In this document: piece by piece, positions 1 through 7,547 of the stretch
How positions within the stretch are numbered: position 1 is the first letter of the stretch
Layout: every line of letters starts with the position of its first letter
NCBI GenBank assembly: GCA_900321515.1
Contig: ONWI01000088.1
Location: forward strand, 1-17,109
Source of the DNA: an uncultured Eubacteriales bacterium
GTDB lineage: Bacteria > Bacillota > Clostridia > Oscillospirales > Acutalibacteraceae
Length of the DNA: 17,109 bases
Direction of reading: 5' to 3'
Notes under the pieces: generated by a model
Told to the model about the DNA's origin: nothing
Database searches by the model: none
The model's input: only the letters and a program-made list of their open reading frames with translations
Made by a program: the position numbers and the translations under genes

Positions 1-140
1 CGGAAAATAAAACGAGGTCAGGCGAATACCGAAATCGTAAAAATCTAAATCCGCCCTTCCCACGGGTGGAGAAAAAAGCTCCCGTTTAAAAACGCCCGAA
101 GACCCGAATTTCCGACATTTCCAACTCTTACAATCGGCTA
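1..140 (+). repeat. Partial copy of a dispersed intergenic leader-like repeat
   Basis: This stretch is the 3' part of an element that occurs again at 8112-8393. A 22-base block (16-37) is identical to 8274-8295. The similarity continues through the block around 44-60, a conserved GGAG/CTCC hairpin with an A-rich loop (68-82), and a less conserved 34-base stretch (107-140) that aligns without gaps to 8360-8393. Both copies end with ATCGGCTA and stand 28-29 bases before a start codon in the same orientation. The GC-rich hairpin part of the element, if present here, lies outside the window. Function is unknown; a mobile or duplicated 5' untranslated element is my inference. Confidence 0.8.
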
Positions 141-169
141 GAGGATTTCGATAAAAAGGAGATTGTTTA

Positions 170-589
170 ATGAAGCTGTTTAAGTATATCAATCAGGCTG
201 GCGGCATATTTGCGGCCTTGCTTTTCCTGATAATGATTTCGCTTGTCAGAAGGGGAATTATCGGCAGAGCTTACTATGTCGCAGGAACGTTTTTTCTGAT
301 ATTTTCACTGATGTTCATAGTGACGGCGTGCGTTCTGGTGTTCCGAAGCCTTATGTGGCACATCAGGAAAAATAAGCTCGGTTCAATGATGCGGCATTAT
401 ATCTACGCGTATTTTGGCTTTTATGTTATGCTCATACTGATAGATCACATTACTATGAGAAGCATAAGCTGGGTTCACAATCTGCTCTATTCATTGATAG
501 GTGCAATACTTGTGCTGTATGCGCACGGCTATAAGCTGGAATTTATAAATAAAAATGAAGATTCGGATACTGATGCGGAAGAAGTGTGA
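170..589 (+). CDS. Small integral membrane protein, unknown function
   Basis: The 139-residue product is not recognised. It has four hydrophobic segments at about residues 9-26, 36-58, 77-95 and 100-118, separated by short basic loops (RR at 27-28, RKNK around 66-69), and an acidic hydrophilic tail ending in EDSDTDAEEV. This fits a four-helix inner-membrane protein; no catalytic motif is visible. The ATG at 170 is preceded by AAGGAG at 156-161 with an 8-base spacer, so the start is well supported. It stands alone: a repeat lies directly upstream and an AU-rich terminator-like hairpin follows at 636-667. A transport, sensing or envelope role cannot be told from the sequence. Confidence 0.75.
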   Translation: MKLFKYINQAGGIFAALLFLIMISLVRRGIIGRAYYVAGTFFLIFSLMFIVTACVLVFRSLMWHIRKNKLGSMMRHYIYAYFGFYVMLILIDHITMRSISWVHNLLYSLIGAILVLYAHGYKLEFINKNEDSDTDAEEV

Positions 590-635
590 GCTGTTTCGCA
601 ACATGTTAAGTGTTATTTTACCGTCGTTTTTAATC

Positions 636-672
636 AAAAATCAATCAATAATTGACCTTGATTTTTTAGTTT
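636..672 (+). terminator. AU-rich terminator-like hairpin
   Basis: A 9-bp stem pairs 636-644 with 658-666, with an inner 4-bp helix (645-648 with 652-655), followed by T-rich sequence. It would end transcription of the membrane-protein gene. The stem is A/T-rich and therefore weak, so the call is tentative. Confidence 0.4.
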
Positions 673-714
673 TTTGTAGATGACTACAAATATAAAAAAA
701 TATTTTGTATAAGT

Positions 715-743
715 TTGACATTTGAGAAAATTAGGTGTATAAT
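715..743 (+). promoter_or_regulatory. Consensus housekeeping sigma promoter
   Basis: TTGACA at 715-720 and TATAAT at 738-743 are both perfect matches with an ideal 17-base spacer. It drives the histone-H1-like gene; transcription should start near 750, giving a leader of about 65 bases. Confidence 0.9.
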
Positions 744-748
744 ATGCT

Positions 749-791
749 CGTAAATTGATAAAGCTGATGCTTATCAATCAGATCATTTACG
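749..791 (+). promoter_or_regulatory. Stem-loop in the 5' leader of the H1-like gene
   Basis: CGTAAA (749-754) pairs with TTTACG (786-791), and TTGATAA (755-761) pairs with TTATCAA (771-777), leaving a one-sided bulge at 778-785 and a 9-base loop. It begins almost at the predicted transcription start and ends about 10 bases before the ribosome site, so it may protect the 5' end of the mRNA. That role is inference. Confidence 0.6.
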
Positions 792-816
792 AAAAAAACG
801 AAAGGGGTAAATCATT

Positions 817-1170
817 ATGGCACCCAGAAGGAAGGCAGCTGCCGCAACTCCGGCAGAGGTTAAGGAAGTAAAGGAAGAAGTAGTTGCAGCAGTCGAGGAA
901 GCAGTTGAGACTCCCGCAAAGAAGACTGCCGCCAAGAAAACCGCTGAGAAGAAGCCAGCAACTAAAAAAGCAGCAGCTAAGGCAGAAGCTAAGGCTGAGG
1001 TTATCATTGAATTCGGCGGCGTGCAGGTCCCCGTTGATGAGATTGTCAAGAACGCAAAGCTTACAGTCGGCGAGGACAAGGATGTCAAGATCTATGTCAA
1101 GCCCGAAGAGAGCAAGGCATATATCGTTGCCGGTGAAGAATCCGTCGCTATGGACGTTTACTTCTGCTGA
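817..1170 (+). CDS. Histone-H1-like Lys/Ala-rich protein with DUF6465-like C-terminal domain
   Basis: The 117-residue product has two parts. Residues 1-60 are a low-complexity Ala/Lys/Glu tract with AKK and KKAAAK repeats like bacterial histone-H1-like proteins. Residues 61-117 form a compact domain beginning VIIEFGGVQVP and containing VKIYVKPEESKAYIV, which resembles the small domain I know from Clostridia as DUF6465. Nucleic-acid binding by the basic tail is inferred from composition; the tail also carries many Glu residues, so its net charge is modest. The ATG at 817 follows AGGGG (803-807) at 9 bases. A perfect promoter and a strong terminator make this an independent and probably abundant transcript. 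Most AAG/AAA/GCA codons match highly expressed Lys/Ala tracts. The assignment to the DUF family is from memory and not searched. Confidence 0.85.
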   Translation: MAPRRKAAAATPAEVKEVKEEVVAAVEEAVETPAKKTAAKKTAEKKPATKKAAAKAEAKAEVIIEFGGVQVPVDEIVKNAKLTVGEDKDVKIYVKPEESKAYIVAGEESVAMDVYFC

Positions 1171-1207
1171 TCAGCTGTACTGATAAAAATTGTTCCAAAG
1201 GATTTAT

Positions 1208-1250
1208 CGCGGCGGGTTGTTTCGCAAGATCGACCCGCCGCGGTTTTTCT
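1208..1250 (+). terminator. Rho-independent terminator of the H1-like gene
   Basis: A perfect 10-bp GC-rich stem pairs 1208-1217 with 1233-1242 around a 15-base loop, followed directly by GTTTTTCTTT. Confidence 0.9.
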
Positions 1251-1319
1251 TTGTACGCTGTACTATTTCAATGCTATTTCGATAAATTTAAAAGTTTTTG
1301 TAAATCTGCAAAAATAGAC

Positions 1320-1348
1320 TTCCAACTCTAATATTTATGTATTATAAT
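1320..1348 (+). promoter_or_regulatory. Possible promoter for zapA-U32 peptidase
   Basis: TATAAT at 1343-1348 is a perfect -10 box. The best-spaced -35 (TTCCAA, 1320-1325, 17-base spacer) matches only half of the consensus. The upstream terminator at 1208-1250 makes a promoter in this gap necessary. Confidence 0.5.
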
Positions 1349-1397
1349 AAATAAGTATAACTATGCAGGTTTGCAAAAAGGAGTCTGAATATCAATC

Positions 1398-1754
1398 ATG
1401 AAAAATAAGGTACGTCTAAATGTATGCGGAACCGACTACTACATTGCTTCCGAGGACGATGAAAGCTACATCAGAGCTATAGGCGACGACGTAGACGCGA
1501 GAATGAACAAGATGATGGCGGGCAGCGACAGAGTTTCCACCACAATGGCAGCCGTACTCTGTGCGCTCAGCTATGCAGACGAATGTAAGAAAGCAAACGT
1601 AGCCGCTGACAGCCTTCGCGCGCAGATCAAGTCTTACGTTGAGGAAAGTGAGCGTTCACGTCTGGAGGCCGAGGAGGCAAAGCGCGAGATCGAACGCCTT
1701 CGCCGTGAGCTTCAGGGAGTGCGTCTGCGCCTCTCCGAGCTTGACGACAGATGA
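1398..1754 (+). CDS. zapA: Cell division protein ZapA
   Basis: The product (118 residues) is a positive regulator of FtsZ assembly that bundles protofilaments at the division ring. The N-terminal ZapA core is visible in KNKVRLNVCGTDYYI (residues 2-16), the DDESYIRAIGDDVDARM segment and an Ala-rich helix around residues 48-70; the C-terminal half (about 72-118) is a charged coiled coil (EEAKREIERLRRELQGVRLRLSEL), as in the family, where it mediates dimerisation. Length is normal for Gram-positive ZapA. The ATG at 1398 has AAAGGAG at 1377-1383, a rather long 14-base spacing, but no in-frame alternative is closer because a stop lies at 1386. Its stop overlaps the next start (ATGA, 1751-1754), implying translational coupling to the U32 peptidase gene. 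Confidence 0.93.
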   Translation: MKNKVRLNVCGTDYYIASEDDESYIRAIGDDVDARMNKMMAGSDRVSTTMAAVLCALSYADECKKANVAADSLRAQIKSYVEESERSRLEAEEAKREIERLRRELQGVRLRLSELDDR

Positions 1755-3901
1755 GCCTGACACAAAAGCCAAAAATAGAAATACTCGCTCCATCGGGTTC
1801 GCGTGAACAGCTGATTGCCGCAGTCCGTTCAGGGGCAGACGCGGTATATCTCGGCGCGGGAGGACTCAATGCCCGGCGCAATGCCCAAAATTTCTCTGCT
1901 CGTGCCGAGTTGCGTGAAGCCGTAGAGTATTGCCATGCTTCGGGGGTGGATGTTCACCTCACCGCGAATATCCTTGTAAGGGACGACGAATGGTCCGAGG
2001 CGCGTGAGCTTATCGAACTTGCATGCGCGCTTGGCGTGGACGCTGTTATAGTACAGGACGCGGGCCTTGCCCGTTATATACACGCCGCCGCGCCTGATCT
2101 TGTCATGCACGCCTCCACGCAGATGTCGCTTCACACACCGGGGGGAGCGGTGGCAGCCGCCGGCATGGGTTTTAAGCGAGCTGTACTTTCCCGTGAACTC
2201 AGCGGGAAGGAAATCGCCGACATAACGTCGGTTTCTCCGATTGAAACAGAGGTGTTCATACACGGGGCGCTATGCATGTGCGTTTCGGGACAGTGCCTTT
2301 TCAGTGCCGTTCTTGGCGGCAGAAGCGGAAATCGCGGCTTGTGCGCGCAGCCTTGCCGTCTGCCGTTCCGCGTTGCCGGCGACAGGAGCGGTTTCGATGG
2401 ATGCATGAGCCTGAAGGATATGTCGCACATTCAGTACATTCCGGCGCTTGAGGCAATGGGCGTGAGTTCCGTCAAGATAGAGGGACGGATGAAGCGCCCG
2501 GAATATGTAGCCGCTGCCGTAACAGCCTGTCGCCTTATGCGTGACGAGGGTGAGGTGCCGCCCGATCTCGAAAGAAAACTGGCGGCAGTCTTTTCGCGTT
2601 CGGGTTTTACAGACGGATATTATACAGGTATCCGGGGCCGCGATATGTTCGGCACACGCACCAAGGAGGACGTTGTATCGGCTTCTTCCGCGCTTCTCAA
2701 TTCCCTGCACCCGCTCTATAAGACCGAATTCAGCCGTATACCGCTGGAAATGCGTCTTACCGCGACTGACGTAAATTCTCCGTCCGAACTGCGTGTGAGC
2801 GATGGCGATGGTCATTCGGCACTGATAGCAGGCGATAATCCTCAGCCTGCCCAAAAGGTATCATTCAGCATGGAATATGCGTCGCGCGTTTTGTGCAAGA
2901 CCGGTGGAACGCCGTTTTATCTTGATAATCTGCGTTGTGATGTCGCCGACGGTCTGACGCTTCCTTCTTCCGCACTCTCGGCAATGAAGCGGGAGGCGCT
3001 GGAAAAGATGGATATGTTAAGGCGAATTCCCGCTCCGATAAAATTTGACGATGGCGCGGAGGGCTGCAAGCCGTCTCCACGCAGACGGTTCGGGAACAAA
3101 CAGCCGGATATCCGTGTTGTCTTTAATTCCGCCAGCCAGATTCCGGACGGTATTGACGGCGTAAGCATGGCTTACTTCCCGCTCGAAACCGACGGGGAAA
3201 CTCTCGCTTTGGTTGCCGACAGACTGCGTTCCATGAATATTACACCCGCTGTGGAGGCTCCGAGAGGTCTCTTCGGCGGCGAAAGTCAGATTGAAAAATT
3301 TGCCGTATTCGCGATGGAGCATGGCATTGAAGATATAATGATACACAACGTCGGGCTCCTTCCTGTGATAAAAAATCTCGGCATGAAAATACACGGCGGC
3401 TTCGGGCTGAATGTATTCAATAGCCGGTCCCTTGACGAATATTCCCGCATGGGAATAGCCGACAGCGAACTGAGCCTCGAACTGACGTTCGGACAGATAG
3501 CCGCGTTGGGTTCATCTCAGCCCAGAGGGATAATCATCAGGGGCAGAATACCCATGATGATTACACGCAACTGCCCTGCCGCGCTTTCGGCCGATGGCTG
3601 CAAGGGCTATTCCAGGCGGAACGCCGACGCAAAAAAATGCGCCCTTATCGACCGCACAGGCAGGGAATTGCCGGTCATATGCAGAATGGGCTGCTCAGAG
3701 ATATTCAATCCTGTGGTGATGAGCGTTGCAGGCAATGTTGCCGGCAGGACATGCGAGGAGCTTTCCGTTGACTGGGAGACATTGAAATTCACCACGGAGA
3801 CACGCGGAGAATGCTCTGAAATCATTTCTGCCTGTCTGAAAGGATCCTATGCGAGAGAATCCGACATAACGTCAGGCATGTACCTCAAAGGAGTATTGTA
3901 G
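1751..3901 (+). CDS. U32 family peptidase (RlhA/TrhP-like) with C-terminal extension
   Basis: The 716-residue protein starts with the family signature EILAPSGSREQLIAAVRSGADAVYLG split around residues 9-35, followed by the NFS motif. The cysteine cluster of the U32 core is intact: C175 (HGALC), C182 (SGQC), C198 (RGLC) and C202 (QPC), with an extra C177. In E. coli the relatives RlhA (23S rRNA C2501) and TrhP (tRNA uridine 34) act in prephenate-dependent RNA hydroxylation, and the cysteines are thought to hold an iron-sulfur cluster; older names are collagenase or protease. The region beyond about residue 380 matches the long form with a DUF3656-type insert, closer to RlhA, and the end carries the RIPMMITRNCPA segment and further cysteines. 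Which RNA is modified here cannot be told. It overlaps zapA by 4 bases and lacks its own ribosome site beyond the zapA tail, so coupled translation is likely. Confidence 0.9.
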   Translation: MSLTQKPKIEILAPSGSREQLIAAVRSGADAVYLGAGGLNARRNAQNFSARAELREAVEYCHASGVDVHLTANILVRDDEWSEARELIELACALGVDAVIVQDAGLARYIHAAAPDLVMHASTQMSLHTPGGAVAAAGMGFKRAVLSRELSGKEIADITSVSPIETEVFIHGALCMCVSGQCLFSAVLGGRSGNRGLCAQPCRLPFRVAGDRSGFDGCMSLKDMSHIQYIPALEAMGVSSVKIEGRMKRPEYVAAAVTACRLMRDEGEVPPDLERKLAAVFSRSGFTDGYYTGIRGRDMFGTRTKEDVVSASSALLNSLHPLYKTEFSRIPLEMRLTATDVNSPSELRVSDGDGHSALIAGDNPQPAQKVSFSMEYASRVLCKTGGTPFYLDNLRCDVADGLTLPSSALSAMKREALEKMDMLRRIPAPIKFDDGAEGCKPSPRRRFGNKQPDIRVVFNSASQIPDGIDGVSMAYFPLETDGETLALVADRLRSMNITPAVEAPRGLFGGESQIEKFAVFAMEHGIEDIMIHNVGLLPVIKNLGMKIHGGFGLNVFNSRSLDEYSRMGIADSELSLELTFGQIAALGSSQPRGIIIRGRIPMMITRNCPAALSADGCKGYSRRNADAKKCALIDRTGRELPVICRMGCSEIFNPVVMSVAGNVAGRTCEELSVDWETLKFTTETRGECSEIISACLKGSYARESDITSGMYLKGVL

Positions 3902-3941
3902 TTCGCAGCGGGCATCTCTTTCCGCCGTATTTTTCCAAAAT

Positions 3942-3972
3942 CCAAGTGGGAAGCGATTGTTTCCCAAGTTGG
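3942..3972. repeat. Inverted repeat after the U32 peptidase gene
   Basis: TGGGAA (3947-3952) pairs with TTCCCA (3961-3966), and the outer CCAA (3942-3945) pairs with TTGG (3969-3972) across a small internal loop. No T-run follows on either strand, so it is not a classical terminator. It may be an RNA 3' end stabiliser or an operator before the lipoprotein gene. Confidence 0.5.
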
Positions 3973-4035
3973 TCATACAAAGTATTGCCTGAAATTGCGA
4001 GCAGAGAATGATAAAATGTCTTGGGAGGTAAACTT

Positions 4036-5421
4036 ATGGACGGTCGAAGAAAAATCATAAAAATATTAGCCGTTGCTGTCTGTTTGTTGGCGGCGCTGGC
4101 CTTGACGGGTTGCGCGACCTCCGAGGCGATTTCCTCCGGCAAGGGCTTCGGCGAAATCATGAACGGTCTCAAGAACGATCTCTTCGGCGCGGACGACCAG
4201 AACTGTACGCAGCTTCAGCTGAAGCTGCCTCTGCGCGAGGGATTCAATCCGACCGAAAGCAAATCCGCATATGCCTCCCTCAGGGACGAAACCATGAAGG
4301 AAGCATACAGGGAGATCGAGAACGCAATATATCAGATTTCTCCTTCCAGAGCAGACAACGGCTGTTTCGAGCTGAAATATGCACGCCTTAAATCCTCGCT
4401 GGAATTCGACAAGATATACATAGTCAAAGAGGCGGTTTTGGCAGATCATCCGGAGGCGTTCTGGGTGACGAGCAGCTATACCGTCAAAAACAATTTCCAC
4501 GATGGCAATTACCTTGTGCTTTACTCGAAATATTCGGCAGCTGAGCTTAACACCATGTTTGACGAGCTGAATGAGGCGATTATTCCGATACTCTCGCATA
4601 TACCGGATGAAGCAAGTGAGCTTGTGCGTGAAACGGTAATTCACGACGCTCTGGTAGACGAAATTACTTATGATTTTGAGGCGGCGGAGGCCGACGACTC
4701 ATCTCACTACGCCTTTAATGTTTACGGCGCGCTGGTTAAGAAAAAAGCTGTATGCACAGGCTACGCCGGTGCCATGAAGATGCTTCTGAATTTGGTTGGC
4801 ATAGAATGCCGCACGGTTGTAGGAATGTCGAAAAATTCGGGGCACATGTGGAATCAGGTAAGAATCGACGGCGACTGGTACAACCTTGATGCGACATGGG
4901 ATGATTCCGCCACTGAAAACGACATACTGTACAGCCGCTACAATTATTTTAATATTACTGACGAGCGCCTTGCAAGAAATCATAATACAGGCGCTGACTA
5001 CAGCGAAATGAAGTGCGAATATACCGAGGACGAGGTATATGTTACTACAGAGCTTTACAACTTTGATCTCGAAAAATGCACTGAAACCAAATATAATTAC
5101 TACGAAATGTACGCTCTTCACATCAGTTCACTGGACGATGCGGCAGTGGATGTTATAACCAGGAAGTTTATCTCCACCGCTCAGGATAGAAAAGAGCTTT
5201 TCTATATAGTCTTTGATGACAATATCAATGACGAAGAAGCCGTAAAATGGCTGTCCAAAAACAGCAGCACGCAGTATTCCGCTCTCGGACGCAGCCTTTC
5301 GGCGACAAACAAATCGGGCGCTGCGCCAAAGCTGAAGAATTGCAGCCTTGTGCGGATGTCTGCCGGCGAGAACGACATATGGGACAAACTTTACGCCATA
5401 AGGCTGATTTACGCAGGATGA
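4036..5421 (+). CDS. Transglutaminase-like lipoprotein
   Basis: The 461-residue product has a lipoprotein signal: basic RRKIIK, a hydrophobic stretch and the lipobox LTGC with Cys26, so it should be anchored on the outer face of the membrane. Residues about 235-295 are a transglutaminase-like core with the Cys-His-Asp triad: C240 (KKAVCTGYAG), H270 (SGHMWNQV) and D285 (YNLDATWDD). Such secreted bacterial domains act as cysteine proteases, peptidoglycan-peptide hydrolases or crosslinkers; the substrate is unknown. The C-terminal 150 residues are not recognised. The start is the ATG at 4036, with GGGAGG (4023-4028) 7 bases upstream; an in-frame TTG at 4021 overlaps this ribosome site and is unlikely. 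Only 58 bases separate it from mreB, so it may lead the cell-shape operon. Confidence 0.88.
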   Translation: MDGRRKIIKILAVAVCLLAALALTGCATSEAISSGKGFGEIMNGLKNDLFGADDQNCTQLQLKLPLREGFNPTESKSAYASLRDETMKEAYREIENAIYQISPSRADNGCFELKYARLKSSLEFDKIYIVKEAVLADHPEAFWVTSSYTVKNNFHDGNYLVLYSKYSAAELNTMFDELNEAIIPILSHIPDEASELVRETVIHDALVDEITYDFEAAEADDSSHYAFNVYGALVKKKAVCTGYAGAMKMLLNLVGIECRTVVGMSKNSGHMWNQVRIDGDWYNLDATWDDSATENDILYSRYNYFNITDERLARNHNTGADYSEMKCEYTEDEVYVTTELYNFDLEKCTETKYNYYEMYALHISSLDDAAVDVITRKFISTAQDRKELFYIVFDDNINDEEAVKWLSKNSSTQYSALGRSLSATNKSGAAPKLKNCSLVRMSAGENDIWDKLYAIRLIYAG

Positions 5422-5479
5422 CGGACGCTTGGCGCGTTAATATTTTTACCGACATAACAAAGGAAGAGTTTATTGAATT

Positions 5480-6487
5480 ATGGCTTTTTTTTCTAAGGAT
5501 ATAGGAATTGATCTTGGCACGGTCAACACCCTTGTCTATGTCAAGGGAAAGGGAATAGTGATTCGTGAGCCGTCGGTGGTGGCCGTGGATATACGCACCG
5601 ACGAAGTACTTGCCGTGGGCAATTTAGCCCGCGAAATGATAGGACGCACCCCCGGCTCGATAGTTGCATTGCGCCCGCTGTCTGACGGGGTTATTGCTGA
5701 TTTCAGCATCACGGCGGAAATGCTGAAGCATTTCATACGCAACGCGGTGCAGTCCAATCTTTTCTCGCGTCCGAGGGTAATCATCTGTATTCCGTCGGGT
5801 GTTACCGAGGTGGAACGCCGCGCCGTTGAGAACGCTGCGAGGCAGGCAGGCGGCGGCGTTGTAGATCTGATTGAGGAACCGATGGCGGCGGCTCTGGGCG
5901 CAGGACTTCCCGTGGCGGAGGCAACCGGCAGCATGGTAATAGACATAGGCGGCGGAACTACCGACATAGCGGTGATTTCGCTTGGAGACATAGTTATCTC
6001 AAAATCTGTGCGCAAGGCGGGCGATGCGTTCGACGCGGCGATTCTGTCATATATAAAGCGCAAATACAATCTGCTGATCGGTGAACGCTCTGCGGAAGAT
6101 CTCAAGATCAGCGCCGGCTCGGCGTTCCCTTATCACGGAGAAAAGCCCGTAGCCATAAAGGGCAGGAATTTGGTTGACGGTTTGCCCAAGAACGTCGTCA
6201 TTTCCGGCGCTGAGGTCCGCGAAGCGCTTGCCGAACCTCTTGCGGACATTGTGGAGGCAGTCAAGCAGACTCTCGCGGATACTCCTCCGGAGCTGTCGGC
6301 TGACATATTAGACCACGGAATAATGCTGACCGGGGGCGGGGCGCAGCTTAAAGGACTGGATAAGCTGCTCTCGCAGGAAACCGGTATGCCTGTCAACGTA
6401 GCGGAGCATCCTCTGGACTGCGTTGCGGAGGGCACAGGCAGGATGCTTGACATCAGTGAAAATTCCTACTGGCGCGTGCGCAGCTGA
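5480..6487 (+). CDS. mreB: Rod-shape determining protein MreB
   Basis: The product is a 335-residue bacterial actin that forms membrane-bound filaments and steers the lateral wall machinery (MreC, MreD, RodA, PBP2). Actin-fold nucleotide motifs are all present: phosphate-1 loop DIGIDLGTVNTLVYV near residue 7, VCIPSGVTEVERRA-type connect segment around 100-112, phosphate-2 loop DIGGGTTDIAVISLG around 155-169, and the adenosine motif LTGGGAQLKGLD around 288-299. EEPMAAALGAGLPV is the classic MreB segment. Length is normal. The N-terminal MAFFSKDIG resembles the short hydrophobic membrane contact of Gram-positive MreB. The ATG at 5480 follows AAAGGAAGAG (5459-5468) at 11 bases, and an in-frame stop at 5474 excludes an earlier start. 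No promoter is evident in the 58-base gap, so cotranscription with the lipoprotein gene is likely. Confidence 0.98.
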   Translation: MAFFSKDIGIDLGTVNTLVYVKGKGIVIREPSVVAVDIRTDEVLAVGNLAREMIGRTPGSIVALRPLSDGVIADFSITAEMLKHFIRNAVQSNLFSRPRVIICIPSGVTEVERRAVENAARQAGGGVVDLIEEPMAAALGAGLPVAEATGSMVIDIGGGTTDIAVISLGDIVISKSVRKAGDAFDAAILSYIKRKYNLLIGERSAEDLKISAGSAFPYHGEKPVAIKGRNLVDGLPKNVVISGAEVREALAEPLADIVEAVKQTLADTPPELSADILDHGIMLTGGGAQLKGLDKLLSQETGMPVNVAEHPLDCVAEGTGRMLDISENSYWRVRS

Positions 6488-6495
6488 AAACACGC

Positions 6496-6526
6496 TGAAA
6501 GAACGGTGGACGTTTTTCCGCTTTCA
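6496..6526 (+). repeat. Small stem-loop between mreB and mreC
   Basis: TGAAAG (6496-6501) pairs with CTTTCA (6521-6526) and CGG (6504-6506) with CCG (6518-6520). It lies just upstream of the mreC ribosome site (AGGGAGG, 6528-6534). There is no T-run after it. It could separate mRNA segments or modulate mreC translation; this is weak evidence. Confidence 0.35.
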
Positions 6527-6544
6527 CAGGGAGGTTAGCATTTA

Positions 6545-7456
6545 ATGCGCAACAGATTCAATTTCAGGGACTCGAACCTGCGGATATTTCTCACTGCCGT
6601 GCTGATCATGGTATGCGTTATGGTATATTCCATAGGCACAGGGGGGAGCGGGGACTTTGTTTCTTCCATAGCCGGAATAATTACAGAGCCTGTTCAGAGA
6701 GTCAGCGCTATGATTTCGGGAGGGTTCAGCTCTTTTTCAGGGAACTTTGAGGATATTGAGCAGATTCGCGCCGAAAACGAACTGCTTAAGAAAAAGGTAC
6801 GCGAGATGAACCGCAAGACGGTGGATTACAACGAACTCAAGACTCAGAATGAGCAGTACCGCAAGCTCTTAGGTCTTAAGGAAGAAAACAGCATGTATGA
6901 ATTTCTTGCTTCAACCGTTATTTCGAGAGACGCAAACGATTATTACGGCGGTTTCACACTCGATAAAGGTTCCGCTGACGGAGTTGAGCTATACGACCCG
7001 GTTATTACTCCGGACGGCCTGGTGGGATTTATTTCCGGTCTTGGCGTGACATCTTCAAAAGTTACCACTATTCTCAGCCCCGGACTTGAAGTGGGCGCTG
7101 TAGATAAGGATACACGAGACGGCGGCACGCTTTTCGGAGAGATTTCCGCAGCAAAGAACGGAAATACACGTCTTAATTACCTTTCACGCGACTGTGAGGT
7201 AACGGTGGGAGATCTCGTCGTCACGTCGGGTTTCGGCTCGGTGTTTCCCGCAAACCTGATCATTGGCGAGGTTAAGGAGATACGCGCGGAATCCGAGAAC
7301 ATCTCGCTTTATGCGGTAGTTGAGCCGACATCCGATATAAAAGGCTGCACCGATGTATTCATAATCACGGAATTTGAAGGTCAGCGCAGCGTGCGCAAGG
7401 ATTCCATAGAGGGGTATCAGACTACGGAGGAATCTGCCGCAAGCAAAAATGATTGA
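6545..7456 (+). CDS. mreC: Rod-shape determining protein MreC
   Basis: The 303-residue product is the bitopic scaffold that links MreB filaments to PBP2 and activates it. A single N-terminal membrane helix lies at about residues 13-31 (IFLTAVLIMVCVMVYSIG), followed by a coiled coil at about 68-112 (IRAENELLKKKVREMNR and following heptads) that mediates dimerisation, then the two beta-barrel domains; DANDYYGGFTLDKGSADGV, VITPDGLVGFI and VTSGFGSVFPANLIIGEV are family hallmarks. A short, poorly conserved acidic/serine tail ends the protein. ATG at 6545 has AGGGAGG (6528-6534) at 10 bases. It sits 57 bases after mreB and 91 bases before mreD in the expected order. Confidence 0.97.
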   Translation: MRNRFNFRDSNLRIFLTAVLIMVCVMVYSIGTGGSGDFVSSIAGIITEPVQRVSAMISGGFSSFSGNFEDIEQIRAENELLKKKVREMNRKTVDYNELKTQNEQYRKLLGLKEENSMYEFLASTVISRDANDYYGGFTLDKGSADGVELYDPVITPDGLVGFISGLGVTSSKVTTILSPGLEVGAVDKDTRDGGTLFGEISAAKNGNTRLNYLSRDCEVTVGDLVVTSGFGSVFPANLIIGEVKEIRAESENISLYAVVEPTSDIKGCTDVFIITEFEGQRSVRKDSIEGYQTTEESAASKND

Positions 7457-7547
7457 GAATGAAAAATAGGCAGCATTGACGAGAGTATGTTTAGCTATCT
7501 CATCGCAGATGACCTGCCATTATCCTTCCCGAAAAGAGGTGTGAACA

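Noticed and set aside
783..1088. Minus-strand open frame opposite the H1-like gene
   Set aside because: It is the antisense shadow of Lys/Ala repeats, with low-complexity Ser/Ala/Phe product, and it overlaps the plus-strand ribosome site and promoter leader.
3985..4017. TTGCCT ... TAAAAT as a promoter for the lipoprotein gene
   Set aside because: The spacer is 21 bases and the transcript would begin inside the ribosome site.
4021..4035. TTG at 4021 as start of the transglutaminase-like lipoprotein
   Set aside because: It overlaps the GGGAGG ribosome site that serves the ATG at 4036 and adds nothing to the signal peptide.
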